Under the pieces are notes generated by a model, which searched no databases, was not told the origin of the DNA, and worked only from the letters and a program-made list of their open reading frames with translations. A program made the position numbers and the translations under genes. A stretch of 64,000 bases of DNA from positions 2,148,771 through 2,212,770 of the forward strand of contig JAJHZJ010000061.1 of assembly GCA_023548195.1 (NCBI GenBank). The letters are read 5' to 3'. The DNA comes from Bettongia penicillata ogilbyi (lineage: Eukaryota > Chordata > Mammalia > Diprotodontia > Potoroidae). This document shows, in pieces, positions 10,525 to 21,780 of this stretch (position 1 is its first letter; each line of letters starts with the position of its first letter).

Positions 10525-12333
10525 TAATAATAATAGCAGCTTGCATCCATATATCACTTTAAGGTTAAGAAAACACTTTTATCTCTTACTGATGTCCAAA
10601 AGGAGAACAACAAGGGAAATCTCTAATAAATTAAAGCCTCCAGTACAACTACTAATAACATATTTCAGTAATAATGCAGAGAAATCTGTGCTAAACATGA
10701 AAATACTTTCAATTAACAAAAGTTACCATTTAGGAATGATTTAGATTTATGTGTACCAGAGACAGTGTCAAATAATTTAACACCACTACAAGTTAAGTAA
10801 GCTAAACTTTAAAATAAAATACTAATCAAAGAATTTAGTTATAGCTCTGTCCCTTCCTTATTCCCTTGAAATTAAAAAGCCTTATTATGATCCTATAACC
10901 TAAAGAATGTATTGATGATCACTAAATAAGCAATTATATATAAGGAAAAAAGGAAAAGTTTTAGAAGTTATAAAAACAGCAAATGAGTCATACCATTTTA
11001 TAATTCCTTTGACAAAAATGTTTATAACAATATGTAATAGGAATTGCTCATATAACTCTATTAAGATCTTACTTGGATGCCTCACTGAATTATGGAGCTG
11101 ATCCTGGATTTCTAAATGTTATATGTCATTGTAATTTTGGCAGCTACTGAGCTAGAAAGACTTCAAGTACAGCTCTGGCAACAGATTATGTATGTTTGTG
11201 ATCTGAGAACCAGCCAAGACAAATATAGACAAACTCATCACCAGAAGTTTGGTTGATATGTAATTGCTTATTTAGTTATTGATTTACTTTTGCCACGTGG
11301 ATTCATGAAACCTTCAACTAAGACATGAAGAGGTTGTTGTAATGCTTACAACAATCACAGCACAGATTTTTAAAATTTTAAAGTGTGTACATATTATTAA
11401 AAACAGTTTATGATTAAAGAGATTTATAACTTCCTTGGAACGTCAATATGCTCTGGCTGTTTCTACTAAATCAGTGGAAAAATTTAAAATTTTATCCAAC
11501 AACCTCATTTTTCTAAATGATAAAAAAAAATAAAGAGGCAATGAAATAGGTTAGTTTTGGAAGCAGGAAGATTTGGGTTTAAATCTTGACTTTAAAACAT
11601 GTTATAATGAAGTTATAATCTCTGTGTCCCAAGCAATTTTCTAAGACTATACACATTACATAGAGTTCTTAGTTTAATTCAGTGTGGAGAGCTGATTAAA
11701 TTAAAGGTCTGCCTCAACCCACACCATCAGGTGTGCTGATAAATGTTTAATAAGAAGCTCTCCAAGAAAAAAAAAAAAAGAAAATGTGCCCACAACACAT
11801 GAGTTTAATCTGCATTATTTAACATTTCCCCTATCACTTTCTTAAGTCTGGAACATCAACAAAATAGGAAATTAAGTCCTGATTTATAGTGTTTGCTGAT
11901 TTCAATTGGGCTCAAGCTGGCTCTATACACCTAGGCCTCTGCCCCCTAACACAAATGAGATTAGAAATTGAATTTTTCATTGAACTTCCTATTTGATGGA
12001 ACTGATGGCTGTTTTGAGATAATGTTTTGGGCAACAGGCTTGGCCACTACATTTCCTTCACAAAAACCTAAATTTTATTATGGATTTCATTATTTTATTA
12101 TAGAATTAGTTATATTGTTATGCTATTGAATGTCAACAAGTATTTTAAATTGAAGAGTTATAAAAATTAAGAATTCCACTGAACTTTAATATTTTCCTCA
12201 ATTTATTATATAGACTCCAATGTTCTTTGATATTTTCTCACACTAATGATCTCTTCCATTTTCTTTTCATGCACCCAAAGCAGGTCAGATTTCCATTTTT
12301 CAATAGAAACATAACTTTCAAAAAATTTCATGT
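10525..12333. other. Intronic DNA, nothing recognised
   Basis: AT-rich and without recognised repeats. Short poly-A tracts lie at 11521-11530 and 11767-11779. Confidence 0.4.
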
Positions 12334-12348
12334 AGTTTAAAATTTCTT
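12334..12348. repeat. Target-site duplication, left, of HAL1-like element 1
   Basis: The 15 bp word AGTTTAAAATTTCTT recurs exactly at 14959-14973 and brackets the element. Confidence 0.9.
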
Positions 12349-13198
12349 TTTTTAAAATTTATTTATATAACTTTTTACATTCATTTTCACAAAATTTTGA
12401 GTTCCAAAATTTTTTTCCCCTTTTAACCCCTCCCCCACCCCAATACCCCAAGCAATCTAATTTTCCCTATCTCCAATCTGCCCTCTCTTCTGTCATCCCT
12501 CCCTTCTTTTGTCTACATCTTCTCTTTTCTCCTGTAGGGCCAGATGACTTTCTATTCCTCATTAACTGTATGTCTTCTTTCCTAGTAGCAACAGCAATAC
12601 TAAACAGTTGTTCCTAAAACTTTGAGTTCCAAATTCTCCCCATCCCTCCCTCCCCACCCATTCCGTTTGGGAAGGCAGGCAATTCAATACAGGCCATATC
12701 TGTGTAGTTTTGCAAATGACTTCCCTGATAGTCGTGTTGTGTAAGACTAACTGAATTACCCTCCATCCTATCCTGCCCCTCATTGTTTCTCTTCTGTCTT
12801 TTGATCCTGTCCCTCCCCGAGTGTTGACTTCAAATTGCTCCCTCCTCCCTTTGCCCTCCCTTCCATCATCCCCCCTCTTGCTTATCTCCTTCTCCCCCAC
12901 TTTCTTATACTGTAAGATAGGTTTTCATACCAAAATGAGTGTGCATTTTATTCCTTCCTTTAGTCAAATGTGATGAGGGTAAACTTCTTGTTTTTTTTTT
13001 TTGATTGTTTTTTTTTTTCTCAGCTCTCCTCTTTTTCCCTCCACTAAAAAGTCTCCTACTTGCCTCTTAAATGACATATAATTACCCCCTTCCATTTCAC
13101 CCACTTTCCTCCCACTACATTTCTCTCTCACCATTTACCTTAATTTCTTTTAAGATATGGTCCCATCCTATTCAATTCACTCTGTGCTCTCTGTCTCT

Positions 13199-13238
13199 GT
13201 ATGTGTGTGCATGTGTGTATGTGTGCGTGCATGCGTGT

Positions 13239-13269
<31 letters not shown>

Positions 13270-13270
13270 G
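13199..13270. repeat. (TG)n microsatellite inside the HAL1-like 3' UTR
   Basis: An alternating TG/TGCA tract about 70 bp long ends in 14 or more perfect TG units. The homologous tract in copy 2 (about 31954-32004) is shorter and less regular, so it expanded after the copies diverged. Confidence 0.85.
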
Positions 13271-13403
13271 TCCAACCAACTACCCAGATACTGAAAAGTT
13301 TTAAGAGTTACAAATATTGTCTTTCCATGTAGGAATGTAAACAGTTCACTTATGGTAAGTCCTTTAAGACTTCTCTTTGCTGTTTACTTTTTCATGCTTC
13401 TTT

Positions 13404-14507
13404 TCATTCTTGTGTCTGAAAGTCAAATTTTCTTTTCAGCTCTGGTCTTTTCATCAAGAATGCTTGAAAGTCCTCTGTTTCATTGAAAGACCATATTTTC
13501 CCCTGAAGTATTACACTCAGTTTAGCTGGGTAGGTGATTCTTGGTTTGAGTCCTAGTTCCTTTGCCTTCTGGAATATCCTATTCCACACCCTTCGATCCC
13601 TTAATGTAGAAGCTGCTAGATCTTGAGTTATCTTGATTGTATTTCCACAGTACTGGAATTGGTTCTTTCTAGCTGCTTGCAAGATTTTCTCTTTGAGCTG
13701 GGAGTTCTGGAATTTGGCCACAATGTTCCTAGGAGTTTCTCTTTTTGGATCTCTTTCAGGTGCTGATCGATGGATTCTTTCAATACTTATTTTGCCCTCT
13801 GGTTCTAGAATGTCAGGGCAGTTTTCCTTGATAATTTCATGGAAGATAATATCTAGGCTCTTTTTTTGATCATGGCTTTCAGGTAGTCCCATAATTTTTA
13901 AATTGTCTCTCCTGGATCTATTTTCTAGGTCACTTGTTTTTCCCATGAGATATTTCACATTCTCTTCCATTTTTTCATTCTTTTGGTTTTGTTTGGTGAT
14001 TTCTTGGTTTCTCGTAAAGTCATTAGACTCCATCTGTTCCATTCTAATTTTGAGAGAATTATTCTCTTCAGTGAGCTTTTGAACCTCCTTTTCCATTTGG
14101 CTCATTCTGCTTTTGAAAGCATTCTTCTCCTCATTGGCTTTTTGAACCTCTTTTGCCAATTGAGTGAGCCTATTTTTCAAGGTGTTATTTTCCTCAGCAT
14201 TTTTTGGGGTCTCCTTTATCAAGGTATTGACCCGTTTTTCATACTTTTCTTGCATCTCTCTCATTTCTCTTCCCAGTTTTTCCTCCACCTGTCTAACTTG
14301 CTTTTCAAAATCCTTTTTGAGCTCTTCCAAGGCCTGAGCCCACCCGACATCCCCCTGGGATGTCTGGGGTACTGAGGCCCCGCCCTCCACGTCTTTCCCT
14401 GATGGCAAGAATACGTCCTCCTCCTCATCAGATCCGAAGGTCGGGATCATTTGCATTTGTTGGAAAAAACTCTCTATAGTCTTATTTTTCTTCCCTTTTC
14501 TAGGCAT
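13404..14507 (-). CDS. L1-type ORF1 protein (intact, HAL1-like copy 1)
   Basis: The 367-residue protein starts MPRKGKKNKTIESFF at the first ATG after the GC-rich 5' UTR. Residues 1-55 are basic and then acidic and look disordered. Residues about 55-190 form a long coiled coil with leucine/methionine heptads, used for trimerisation in L1 ORF1p. Residues about 192-290 form the RRM-like domain (DLENRSRRDNLKIMGLPE, then ERIHRSAPERDPKRETPRNI). About 290-360 is the C-terminal domain (YPAKLSVILQGK). It binds RNA as a nucleic-acid chaperone in the retrotransposition particle (family knowledge). No stop or frameshift is present. It is about 92% identical by eye to the protein at 32139-33245. It belongs to the transposase_22 (L1 ORF1p) family. 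Confidence 0.92.
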   Translation of the reverse strand: MPRKGKKNKTIESFFQQMQMIPTFGSDEEEDVFLPSGKDVEGGASVPQTSQGDVGWAQALEELKKDFEKQVRQVEEKLGREMREMQEKYEKRVNTLIKETPKNAEENNTLKNRLTQLAKEVQKANEEKNAFKSRMSQMEKEVQKLTEENNSLKIRMEQMESNDFTRNQEITKQNQKNEKMEENVKYLMGKTSDLENRSRRDNLKIMGLPESHDQKKSLDIIFHEIIKENCPDILEPEGKISIERIHRSAPERDPKRETPRNIVAKFQNSQLKEKILQAARKNQFQYCGNTIKITQDLAASTLRDRRVWNRIFQKAKELGLKPRITYPAKLSVILQGKIWSFNETEDFQAFLMKRPELKRKFDFQTQE

Positions 14508-14636
14508 TTTCCCAGCCAGTTACTTGACTTCTGAGATTCCTGTCCACCCCCGCCTAGATCCGCCCAGCTAGTGCTTGGGGTCTGAGATTCAAATGTGCTT
14601 TCCGCACCGCCCAGCTGCTAATCAATGTGACCTTTA

Positions 14637-14870
14637 GTTCTGGTGCTGGGGTGGGGGCAGGGCTGCCTCCCAGGCTCGGCTTCCTCAGGGGCTTTATGCA
14701 GAGACTTTCAGGAATGGAGCGGGTGGGGGAGGGGGCCGCCTCCCAGGCTCAGTTCCCTCAGGGGCTTTATGCAGAGGCCTTCAGTAATAGAGCGGGGTGG
14801 GGCAGGGCCGGCTCCCAGGCTCAGCTCCCTCAGGTTGTTTATGCAGAGACCTTCAGTAATGAAGATCCTG
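14637..14870 (-). promoter_or_regulatory. Tandem 5' UTR monomers of HAL1-like copy 1
   Basis: Two complete units, 14690-14762 (73 bp) and 14763-14834 (72 bp), each run from 'GGCTTTATGCAGAG' through 'GGCTCCCAGGCTCAG'-like sequence to 'CCCTCAGG'. Partial units flank both sides. The arrangement recalls the repeated promoter monomers of rodent L1 5' UTRs. Promoter activity is inferred from position only. Confidence 0.75.
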
Positions 14871-14958
14871 CCTGCTGCTGGGGGAGTCCCGGGCCACTGC
14901 TCCCAACGCTGCCGCCCACGCCTCTGCCTCCACCGCTTCCTGCCCCCATCTCTGCCGA

Positions 14959-14973
14959 AGTTTAAAATTTCTT
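14959..14973. repeat. Target-site duplication, right, of HAL1-like element 1
   Basis: Exact 15 bp match to 12334-12348. Confidence 0.9.
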
Positions 14974-16555
14974 AAATAAAAAATGCTAAAACTCAAATGT
15001 TGTTAAAGAAATGACAAAATGAGTATTATTAACAAACATTTTGTGTCAGTAAATGTGATTCCTAGTTTATTTTAATAGCTATACTAAAATCCCTAGGTAC
15101 AGTTAATAATATTATATGCCTTCTGTCTACATATAAGAAAACATCCTCAAACACATTTTCTAATTTATAAGCTTATGACAAGTTCAAGCTGCTGAGAAAT
15201 TAGACCTTAAAGTATTTCTTAGAATGATAGAAGACCACTATTAGCACTGTCATAATTGTATACCTTTTACATCAAATCTGACGTTTCAGTTTAATACGTT
15301 TTGCTAAGGGACTATATCACTTTAGGGTTTTTCAGTGAAATCAAATCCATTCCAGACGTTTTCACTTTTCTAATGTAATTCACTGAAAGACTTTAAAGCT
15401 GCCATCTTTTTTCTTTCTCTTTTCCAAAAGATTAATCCCAGGGCATCCATTAATTCTGCAAAAGCCTCACCATGGGTCAATGAGCCAGTGGTGAGCCCCT
15501 CCATTAACTGTATGAATTACACTATATCACCTTAATGACATTTTGTCACTGCTACCTCTTCTACATCTACACAGCTATTGAAAAAGAAGCATAATAAATT
15601 TGTGAGGTATTAGGAAATAGTAGTGCAAGAAAAATAACTTATTTGGATTTAAGTGCTACCAAAAGTTGTACTAGAGGGAGGAGTAAATGTTTGAAAGCTA
15701 ACTGGTCAAACTAAGGCTATTTCTAGAAAACTTGTATTTGGAAAGGTCACTTTACTAAAACATAGCCTTTGCTCAACTTGTATTCATTACCAAAAGAGAA
15801 GACTGACATTAATAAAGATACAATAAAACTATCTATTTTATGCCAGTTTTCCCTTGTGTATTACCAGGCTAATAAAAATATATGCTCTATTGATCAAGTT
15901 CATCAAATCAAGAAAAGGAATGAATGCTCTTATTTGTAAATGATCCAAGAAAATGTATTTTAATGTCAGTGAAAAAAAGGTAAAGGAATTCTTGTTTACT
16001 ATGTATGCTTAATAAAGACCAAGACATAAACAAATTAACAGTAATGCAGTGTGTGTTGATATACACAAAGAAATTTAGAAAATTTAAAATTTCAGTTTAG
16101 TAATACATCCGGTTATTTTGACAACTATGCTGTCAATTGACTAGGAATTGATTATGTTTGAATGAATTTTGTCATCTTTTCCTAAGTTTCAGCACACTAT
16201 ATGCTATTTTTCTATGATTTGCATCTTAGTTCTGAAAATATTTTTATATAAAGATAAAGAAAACTGGAGTGTTCAAATATGTTCATTCTGACAGTTAAAT
16301 GAAACATTTACAAGTAGCAGCTTCTAAATTTTTGCATGTAAAGGTCTATATTTTCACTTTTAAAATAAAATTCCATTTTTTTTCATTCAGCAAAACTGTC
16401 CTCTCCTCCCCAATTTAAGTCTAAAAAAAAACCAAAACTGCTAAAACCATGTATAGACAAGCAAGGCAAATTTCTGCATTTACCATGTCTGAAATATAAA
16501 TATATACATACATGTATGTGTGTTTATGTTTATTCTACACTTTGGTGTGTATGTG
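14974..16555. other. Intronic DNA, mostly unique
   Basis: AT-rich sequence without recognised repeats. A short TATA/CATG-rich tract lies at 16493-16525. Confidence 0.4.
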
Positions 16556-16559
16556 AATA

Positions 16560-16800
16560 GGTGAGACTCTGAATCACCAATCAGAAGGTGATTAATCCTT
16601 TGGCATTGTGGCTGATCACTGAGCTGATCAGAGTTTCTAAGTCTTAGAGCTGCTTATTGTTATTATATAAATGGTTCTCTTGGTTCTGTTCACTTCACTT
16701 GGCGTCAGTTCACACAAGTCTTCCCAGGGTTCTCTGAAACAATTTCCCTTCACCATTTCTTACGGTACAATAGTAAACCTTATATTATATATAGTGTTGA
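16560..16800 (-). mobile_element. L1 ORF2 C-terminal/3' fragment
   Basis: The plus-strand text 'GGTTCTGTTCACTTCACTTG', 'AAGTCTTCCCAGGG' and 'CATTTCTTACGGTACAATAG' is the antisense of the L1 region encoding the ORF2 C-terminus. It is a 5'-truncated or fragmented copy. Confidence 0.65.
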
Positions 16801-16804
16801 ACTT

Positions 16805-17420
16805 AAGATGTGCTGCATTAAACCAGAATTTCAAATGCAAACTGTTCTCCATACAGACCCTTGTCACTTCTAAGTCTTGTTTCTGTGATTCTAAAGAGAA
16901 AGAAATATGTCTGGTCAAACTATTATTTCTATTAATTTTAAGAATAATTAATATTTATTATGTTCATTATACATTATTAACAATTTCTACTATTTATGAA
17001 TTAAAATAAATTATAGTTTAATCAGAGAATTAGGATAAGAATTTAGACCATTCATAAGGTGCTCCTAACACATATCCCAACTCCCTTATAAAAATCCTTG
17101 TTTTTTATCCTTGCTATGCCTATTTCAGTATAATAGGACAGGTTAACATTATTTCTATTTCATCAGATCATTGGGATTCCTCATTATAACCCTACTGTAA
17201 AATAAAAATCAGTTTCGAAAATGTTAACTTTGAGCTATAACTCTGAGTTAATTTTGGTATAAAACATTTGGTTGAGGCTATTAGATAAATAGCCATCCTG
17301 GTCATCAGCTCTGTCCAGGCATGAAGGGGTCTTACCCTAACCAGGAAATTGGTAAAGATGGGGGAACACTGATAGAGGTATCAATCCTTCAGTCAGTTTT
17401 TAATTGTAAAAATAAAATAA
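16805..17420. other. Intronic DNA, nothing recognised
   Basis: AT-rich; no repeat recognised. Confidence 0.4.
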
Positions 17421-17424
17421 ATGG

Positions 17425-18020
17425 CCTTCTTTGCACTAACAGCGCAACGCACCTCATTCACATCCTCATCATTTCTTAACTCGACTACTGAAGGAGCTTC
17501 CTAGTGTCCCTGCCTCAAATCTCTCCCTGCACCAATCTGTTCTCCATGCAGCTACATTCTAGTGACATTCTAGAGCACAGGTTCCCTGATCAGTAAACTC
17601 TAGGAATTCCTAATTACCCGTATAATAAACCCAACCTACTATGTTTGGTATTTAAAGCCCTTTACAATCTGGCTCTATCCTGCCTTTCTAGACTTCAGAA
17701 AATATTCTCTACTCACACTACAACAGACCCAGACTATCCTGCTTCTTCACATATGAATTCCATCCCTGTATTCCCATGCTTTTCCTCCTATACCTGGCAT
17801 ATACCCCCTCCTCCCCTCCAATTCTAAAGCTCACTTCAAATGCCATCTCTTACACGAGGCCTTTCCTAATCACCTAAGCTCCTAGCTCCTCTCTGCCTTC
17901 AGATCTCTGAAGGGGCAGGGGCTGTTTAATTTTCTTTCTTCTCATCCCCAGTCCAACCACTGTTATTTAGCACACAGCAGGCACTGAATAAATGCTTGTC
18001 GATCACCTGCTGATTTGCAA
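17425..18020 (+). mobile_element. L2 LINE 3' end
   Basis: Collinear L2 phrases: 'AAAGCCCTTTACAATCTGGC', 'TCCAATTCTAAAGCTCACTT', 'AAATGCCATCTCTTACA', 'GAGGCCTTTCCTAATCACC' and a terminal 'GGCACTGAATAAATGCTTGT'. Confidence 0.85.
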
Positions 18021-18254
18021 GTCACTGTTCCTCTAAACTTCCAAAAGACATAGGATTGAAGAGTCAGGGAAATCGTGTCCACAGAGAATCCTATCTTTTA
18101 ACCCAACTAAAACAAAAATTTTAACCATTGAAATCCAACAAAAACAATTTGGCTATTTCACCTTTATAATTTTTTTTTGCACAAATGTGGGTCTATTTTC
18201 TAAAAACTCTTTGAGATTGGCTTCTACTTTGAATTGTTTACACATTTTAATGTC

Positions 18255-18400
18255 AGTCAACCAATAAACATTTATCAAGTCCCTACTATGCGCCAGGCAT
18301 CTGTTAAGCACTGCAAATTCAAAATGAGACTAAAGACAGTTCCTGCCCATAAGAAGCCGACAATCCATTTTAGCACAACAGAATACATTTGTTGTAAATC
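18255..18400 (-). repeat. MIR/L2-tail SINE fragment
   Basis: 'AATAAACATTTATCAAG', 'CTACTATGCGCCAGGCATCT' and 'GACAGTTCCTGCCC' are the antisense of the 3' half of a MIR-type SINE or L2 tail. Confidence 0.65.
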
Positions 18401-18744
18401 TTACTTCTGAGCTGTTGGTTTCAATAGCTTTTTGGCTTTCTCAGAACTGGGGTAGGAAACTAGTTCTCAGTGTGGGATGGTGAAAAGGGGTACTGAACTT
18501 GAAGTCAGAAGCCATTGAGAAAAGTGTTAACACACTTATACAGAGATACTCGGTCTAAGTTTCAATCTTTAATTTATATCTTCCGGAATTTTCCATTTTA
18601 CAAGTTCCAAGTCATTTCCATAGTGTGGCTGAAAGCATTAGGAGTATTCATTCCCACTAGAGAGTTCATGGCAGGGGTGGGGTAAGGTGGGGGATGGGAA
18701 GCCATTCAAATAAAGGAATGGTTGTTGTCATATGCCTTGAGGCA

Positions 18745-18926
18745 AAGGTTTTTAACTTGGAGACTGTGAATTTGTTTTTAAAAGTATTTTGATAGCTGTA
18801 TTTCAATATACTTAGTCTCCTTTGTAATTTTATGTACTTTATTTCATGAATTTAAAAATATTATTCTGAGAAGGGGTCCATAGGTTTCACCAGACAAAGG
18901 AGTCCTCGGCACAAAAAATGGTTAAA
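18745..18926. mobile_element. hAT-Charlie MITE
   Basis: It starts 'AAGGTTTTTAACTTGG' and ends 'AAAAAATGGTTAA'. The interior 'TTCTGAGAAGGGGTCCATAG' and 'GTTTCACCAGACAAAGG' match the copies at 3.4 and 46.3 kb. Confidence 0.7.
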
Positions 18927-18929
18927 TTT

Positions 18930-20180
18930 CAAGAGAAAAAAGGATTCTTTAACTCTTTGGGTTAGCTTTCAGTCAAAGATTTCATTGTTGGAAGAAAAAT
19001 GTAAGCTTTCAGAGTTTCAAAAATCTGGGAGATACTTTAGGTTTCCTTACCTTTCCTAATCACGCTTGTGCACTATTTATACATTAATATTTGAGAAGAT
19101 ACCTACTGATAGGAATAAAACCCACATGCCTCATCCTTAAATAAAGGGTTGTGATATTCTTTAAGAAAAAATCAAGATTGCTGTTCTATATTTATAAAAT
19201 TCTCTTATAACTAAGTAGCAGAGCAGTTGTCTTTCTGAGGTATTTTGTAGAATACCCACAAATAAAGGAAGCAAAAGGCAACTGTGACTTTTATTACCTT
19301 TCATTGGTTTGACTCAGACCTTAAAAGATTTTACAACATCAAATTTTTATATTCCATAATGTGACAGTAATGAAACACTGCCTTAAAACGAGGGCTTAAA
19401 ATGTGTTACACCTAAACTTGTGTACGAATCTGATCATGTAGCCTTATTACTAGGGAAAATGAGAACCATGCAAATAAAGAAAAGATTTTATTGTTTAGAA
19501 TCCTGAGAGGTGTTTTTTTTACAAGATCCCATGTAAATGTACCATAAACCTTTGTATTTAACAATAGTTAAGGAATAACGACTGTAAAATTACTCCGCTC
19601 TCGGCTGTTTCTGTATATTGTGTGTATGTTGGTTTAATCTAATGTGTATTGTTGCATAATATCCCCAGGCACAGTCAAGTAAAAGCTAAAGCTGTACAGA
19701 AAAGCCCACATTTTAAATGGGTCTTGTCATTAATGCTTTATTAATTGCCTCAGGCTATGCAAACCCAGGGCTGGGCAAGCTATAACAATATGACACTTTA
19801 AGGTCAAATCCAATTCCTGCTGTGTTTTATGGAACAGACCAAATATTGAATTAACAGCAGGAAAGAGCAATTTATTGGGCTTTTCTCCATCTCCTGATTA
19901 TTTGATCTAAATTAGATTGGATTTTTTAAAGAGCAAAACACCTTAACCATAGAATAAAAAAGAACTTTTAATCATTTTCTGTTGTATACAAGATTATTTT
20001 CAGAAGCTTAGATGTATAGTATATTCTTTTAAAATTACGGTATTGTACTGAGAATGAAAGGTAAAATTTTTCTTACACTCATTTAAAAAAAAGAAACATC
20101 AAAATTGAAAGCACATAATTTAAGTTTCAGGAGCTCCAAGGCAGGAAAAAATATCCTGTAGTTCCTCACTTCCCTAAAGC
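18930..20180. other. Intronic DNA, mostly unique; candidate conserved element at 19.6-19.95 kb
   Basis: No repeats are recognised. The part at 19600-19950, just downstream of the 20.2 kb exon, is less AT-biased and carries clustered motifs (see findings). Confidence 0.4.
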
Positions 20181-20184
20181 TTAC

Positions 20185-20304
20185 CTTTACATCTGATGTA
20201 TCTCTTTGGCTTGTTCTCCAAGATCTTGCAACTGATGAGAAGGTTCGATCTGGATGGTCAAATTTCCCATCATTTGTATTAAGAAAGAACGTTGTGAAAG
20301 GTTC
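20185..20304 (-). CDS. NBEA: NBEA exon, BEACH domain
   Basis: This 120 bp exon (40 codons, phase 0 at both ends) has an AG acceptor at 20305-20306, directly after a long T run that forms the polypyrimidine tract, and a GT donor at 20183-20184. It encodes [20 protein letters not shown] followed by [20 protein letters not shown]. 'IEPFTT', '[10 protein letters not shown]' and 'SWR' are core BEACH motifs. '[23 protein letters not shown]' separates NBEA from LRBA, which I remember as YFLN.QGGKFDHADRTFSSISRAW. The exon follows directly on the previous one and continues into [10 protein letters not shown]. Confidence 0.95.
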
Positions 20305-20332
20305 CTAAATAAAAAAAAAAAAAAAAATCACA
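20305..20332 (-). promoter_or_regulatory. Splice acceptor with long poly-T tract
   Basis: On the minus strand the acceptor of the 20.2 kb NBEA exon is preceded by a run of about 17 T residues broken only by an A close to the AG. Such a homopolymer makes a strong polypyrimidine tract but is also prone to length changes. Confidence 0.7.
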
Positions 20333-21615
20333 CAATATTAATTATTATACATCATCTTAGTAGATGATGAGGATCTTTCCAACTTGTAGTGATAACCACC
20401 TTGCACTACTATGGTACTTTGAAATTTCTGTGATTTCATTATTTTTAGGATTCCTACTACTCATTCAGATCGCAACCTTTTGAAATTATTTTATCCATCT
20501 GTTTACCTCAGTTCAATTTTTTTTTTTGCTATCAAGAACAAACTGCCCTAGGTCGGATAAAGCCTTAATAATTTTTTCCTTAGTTATTTAATTGTAATTC
20601 ATTTGCTTTCTCCCCTTTAATGATGTAATTTTTCTTAATATAAATGTATGTATGCATATACAAAGAGAAAAGGAGGAGAGAGAAGGAGAGGAAAGGGAGA
20701 GAGGAAGAAAGAGAGATGAGAAATATTGGAGTGAGTTACTGAAGCATATATTTCATAGTGCTGCAAAGGGTAGAGAAATATTATGAAGGAGACAACAGAA
20801 AAATATGAGGTAACTGTGTGCCTGGGTTGGTTACCCATCCAAAATATATATTTATGAAGTTACCAAGAAATTTGTTCTGTAAATGATGTGAGATACAGTC
20901 ACTTCACTGAAATTATCACTGAAGACAATAACAGTGTAAATGAAAACCTTAAAAGACATTAGAATTCCATTCAATGCAATGAGTAGTCTTGACCACAAAG
21001 AACTGATAATCAAACATATCTCCATCCTCTATAAAGAGAGTATAAGAGTGGAACAAAACATACACTCTTAAACAAAAGCAATATTGGGTTTGTTTTGTTT
21101 AAAGTATTTTGTTACAAAAGGGAGAGTTTTATTGGAAATTGATTAAAGAAAAATAATTAAACTTAAATTGAGGGAGAATGCTTTTTTGGATCTTTTCTCC
21201 CCCTACATTTGCTTTGTTGGCACTTCAGTGACTACTTAAACATGGTTAGGAATGAAATTCTTGCTGATTTGCTATATCTTATTCCCAAATAGGTTCAAGT
21301 CAAACAAACTGCCAATGTTTATAGAACTGTTATGGTACAGTAGATTCTCCACACTTCCTCTTTTCCTATTACATTATTATATGGTTCTGATTCTGAAGTC
21401 AATGTAAATAGGAGAAACATGCATGAATATAATAGAAATTCCATAGTTGCATTCAAAAAGCTTTTTTTCTTCATGGGTTTAGTTAACAGAATTTTAATAT
21501 TCTTTTTTTACATGGAACATTGTTTCTGATCAGTTAACAATACCTATACAGTTCTCTGTATTTAGTTGGTGACTGCTAAATCTTTGTTGAAAAAAATGAT
21601 TGAATCATGTCTGAT
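20310..21615. other. Intronic DNA with a GA-rich tract
   Basis: A polypurine tract of AG/GGA units lies at about 20662-20720. The remainder is AT-rich and unrecognised. Confidence 0.4.
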
Positions 21616-21619
21616 TAAG

Positions 21620-21720
21620 TCAGTCAATCCAATCCAATCCAATAAACACGGGGATGAAGTTAACAAAAAGACTGTCCCTACCCTCAAAGAGTTTACAGTC
21701 TGAAGGATTAAAGTCAAATA
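21620..21720 (-). repeat. MIR/L2-tail SINE fragment
   Basis: 'AATCCAATCCAATCCAATAA' is followed by 'GACTGTCCCTACCCTCAAAG' and 'AGTTTACAGTCTGAAGG', which matches the antisense 3' half of a MIR/L2-tail repeat. Confidence 0.6.
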
Positions 21721-21780
21721 TTATAGTTGTGTATAAAAACAACAATTACATCAATTTATTCAACACATTTATTTAGTGCT

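Larger units (their letters stand above)
12349..14958 (-). mobile_element. HAL1-like (half-L1) retrotransposon, copy 1
   Basis: A complete 2.6 kb minus-strand insertion bounded by perfect 15 bp target-site duplications. On the minus strand it has a GC-rich 5' UTR with tandem monomers (14508-14958), an intact ORF1 (14507-13404), and then about 1.05 kb of purine-rich 3' UTR ending in an A/TAAA-rich tail at 12349. No endonuclease or reverse-transcriptase ORF2 lies between ORF1 and the 3' UTR. The copy at 31-33.5 kb has the same structure, so the lack of ORF2 belongs to the family. Such 'half-L1' elements rely on L1 ORF2 in trans (family knowledge). The insertion is in sense with NBEA. Confidence 0.9.

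Noticed and set aside
13983..14375. Plus-strand open frame of 130 codons, with a sister frame at 32718-33110
   Set aside because: Both are exact antisense shadows of the ORF1 coiled-coil region. The frame is open because of the A-rich sense codons.
20635..20838. 67-codon minus-strand frame
   Set aside because: It is produced by a polypurine GA tract and has no supporting evidence.
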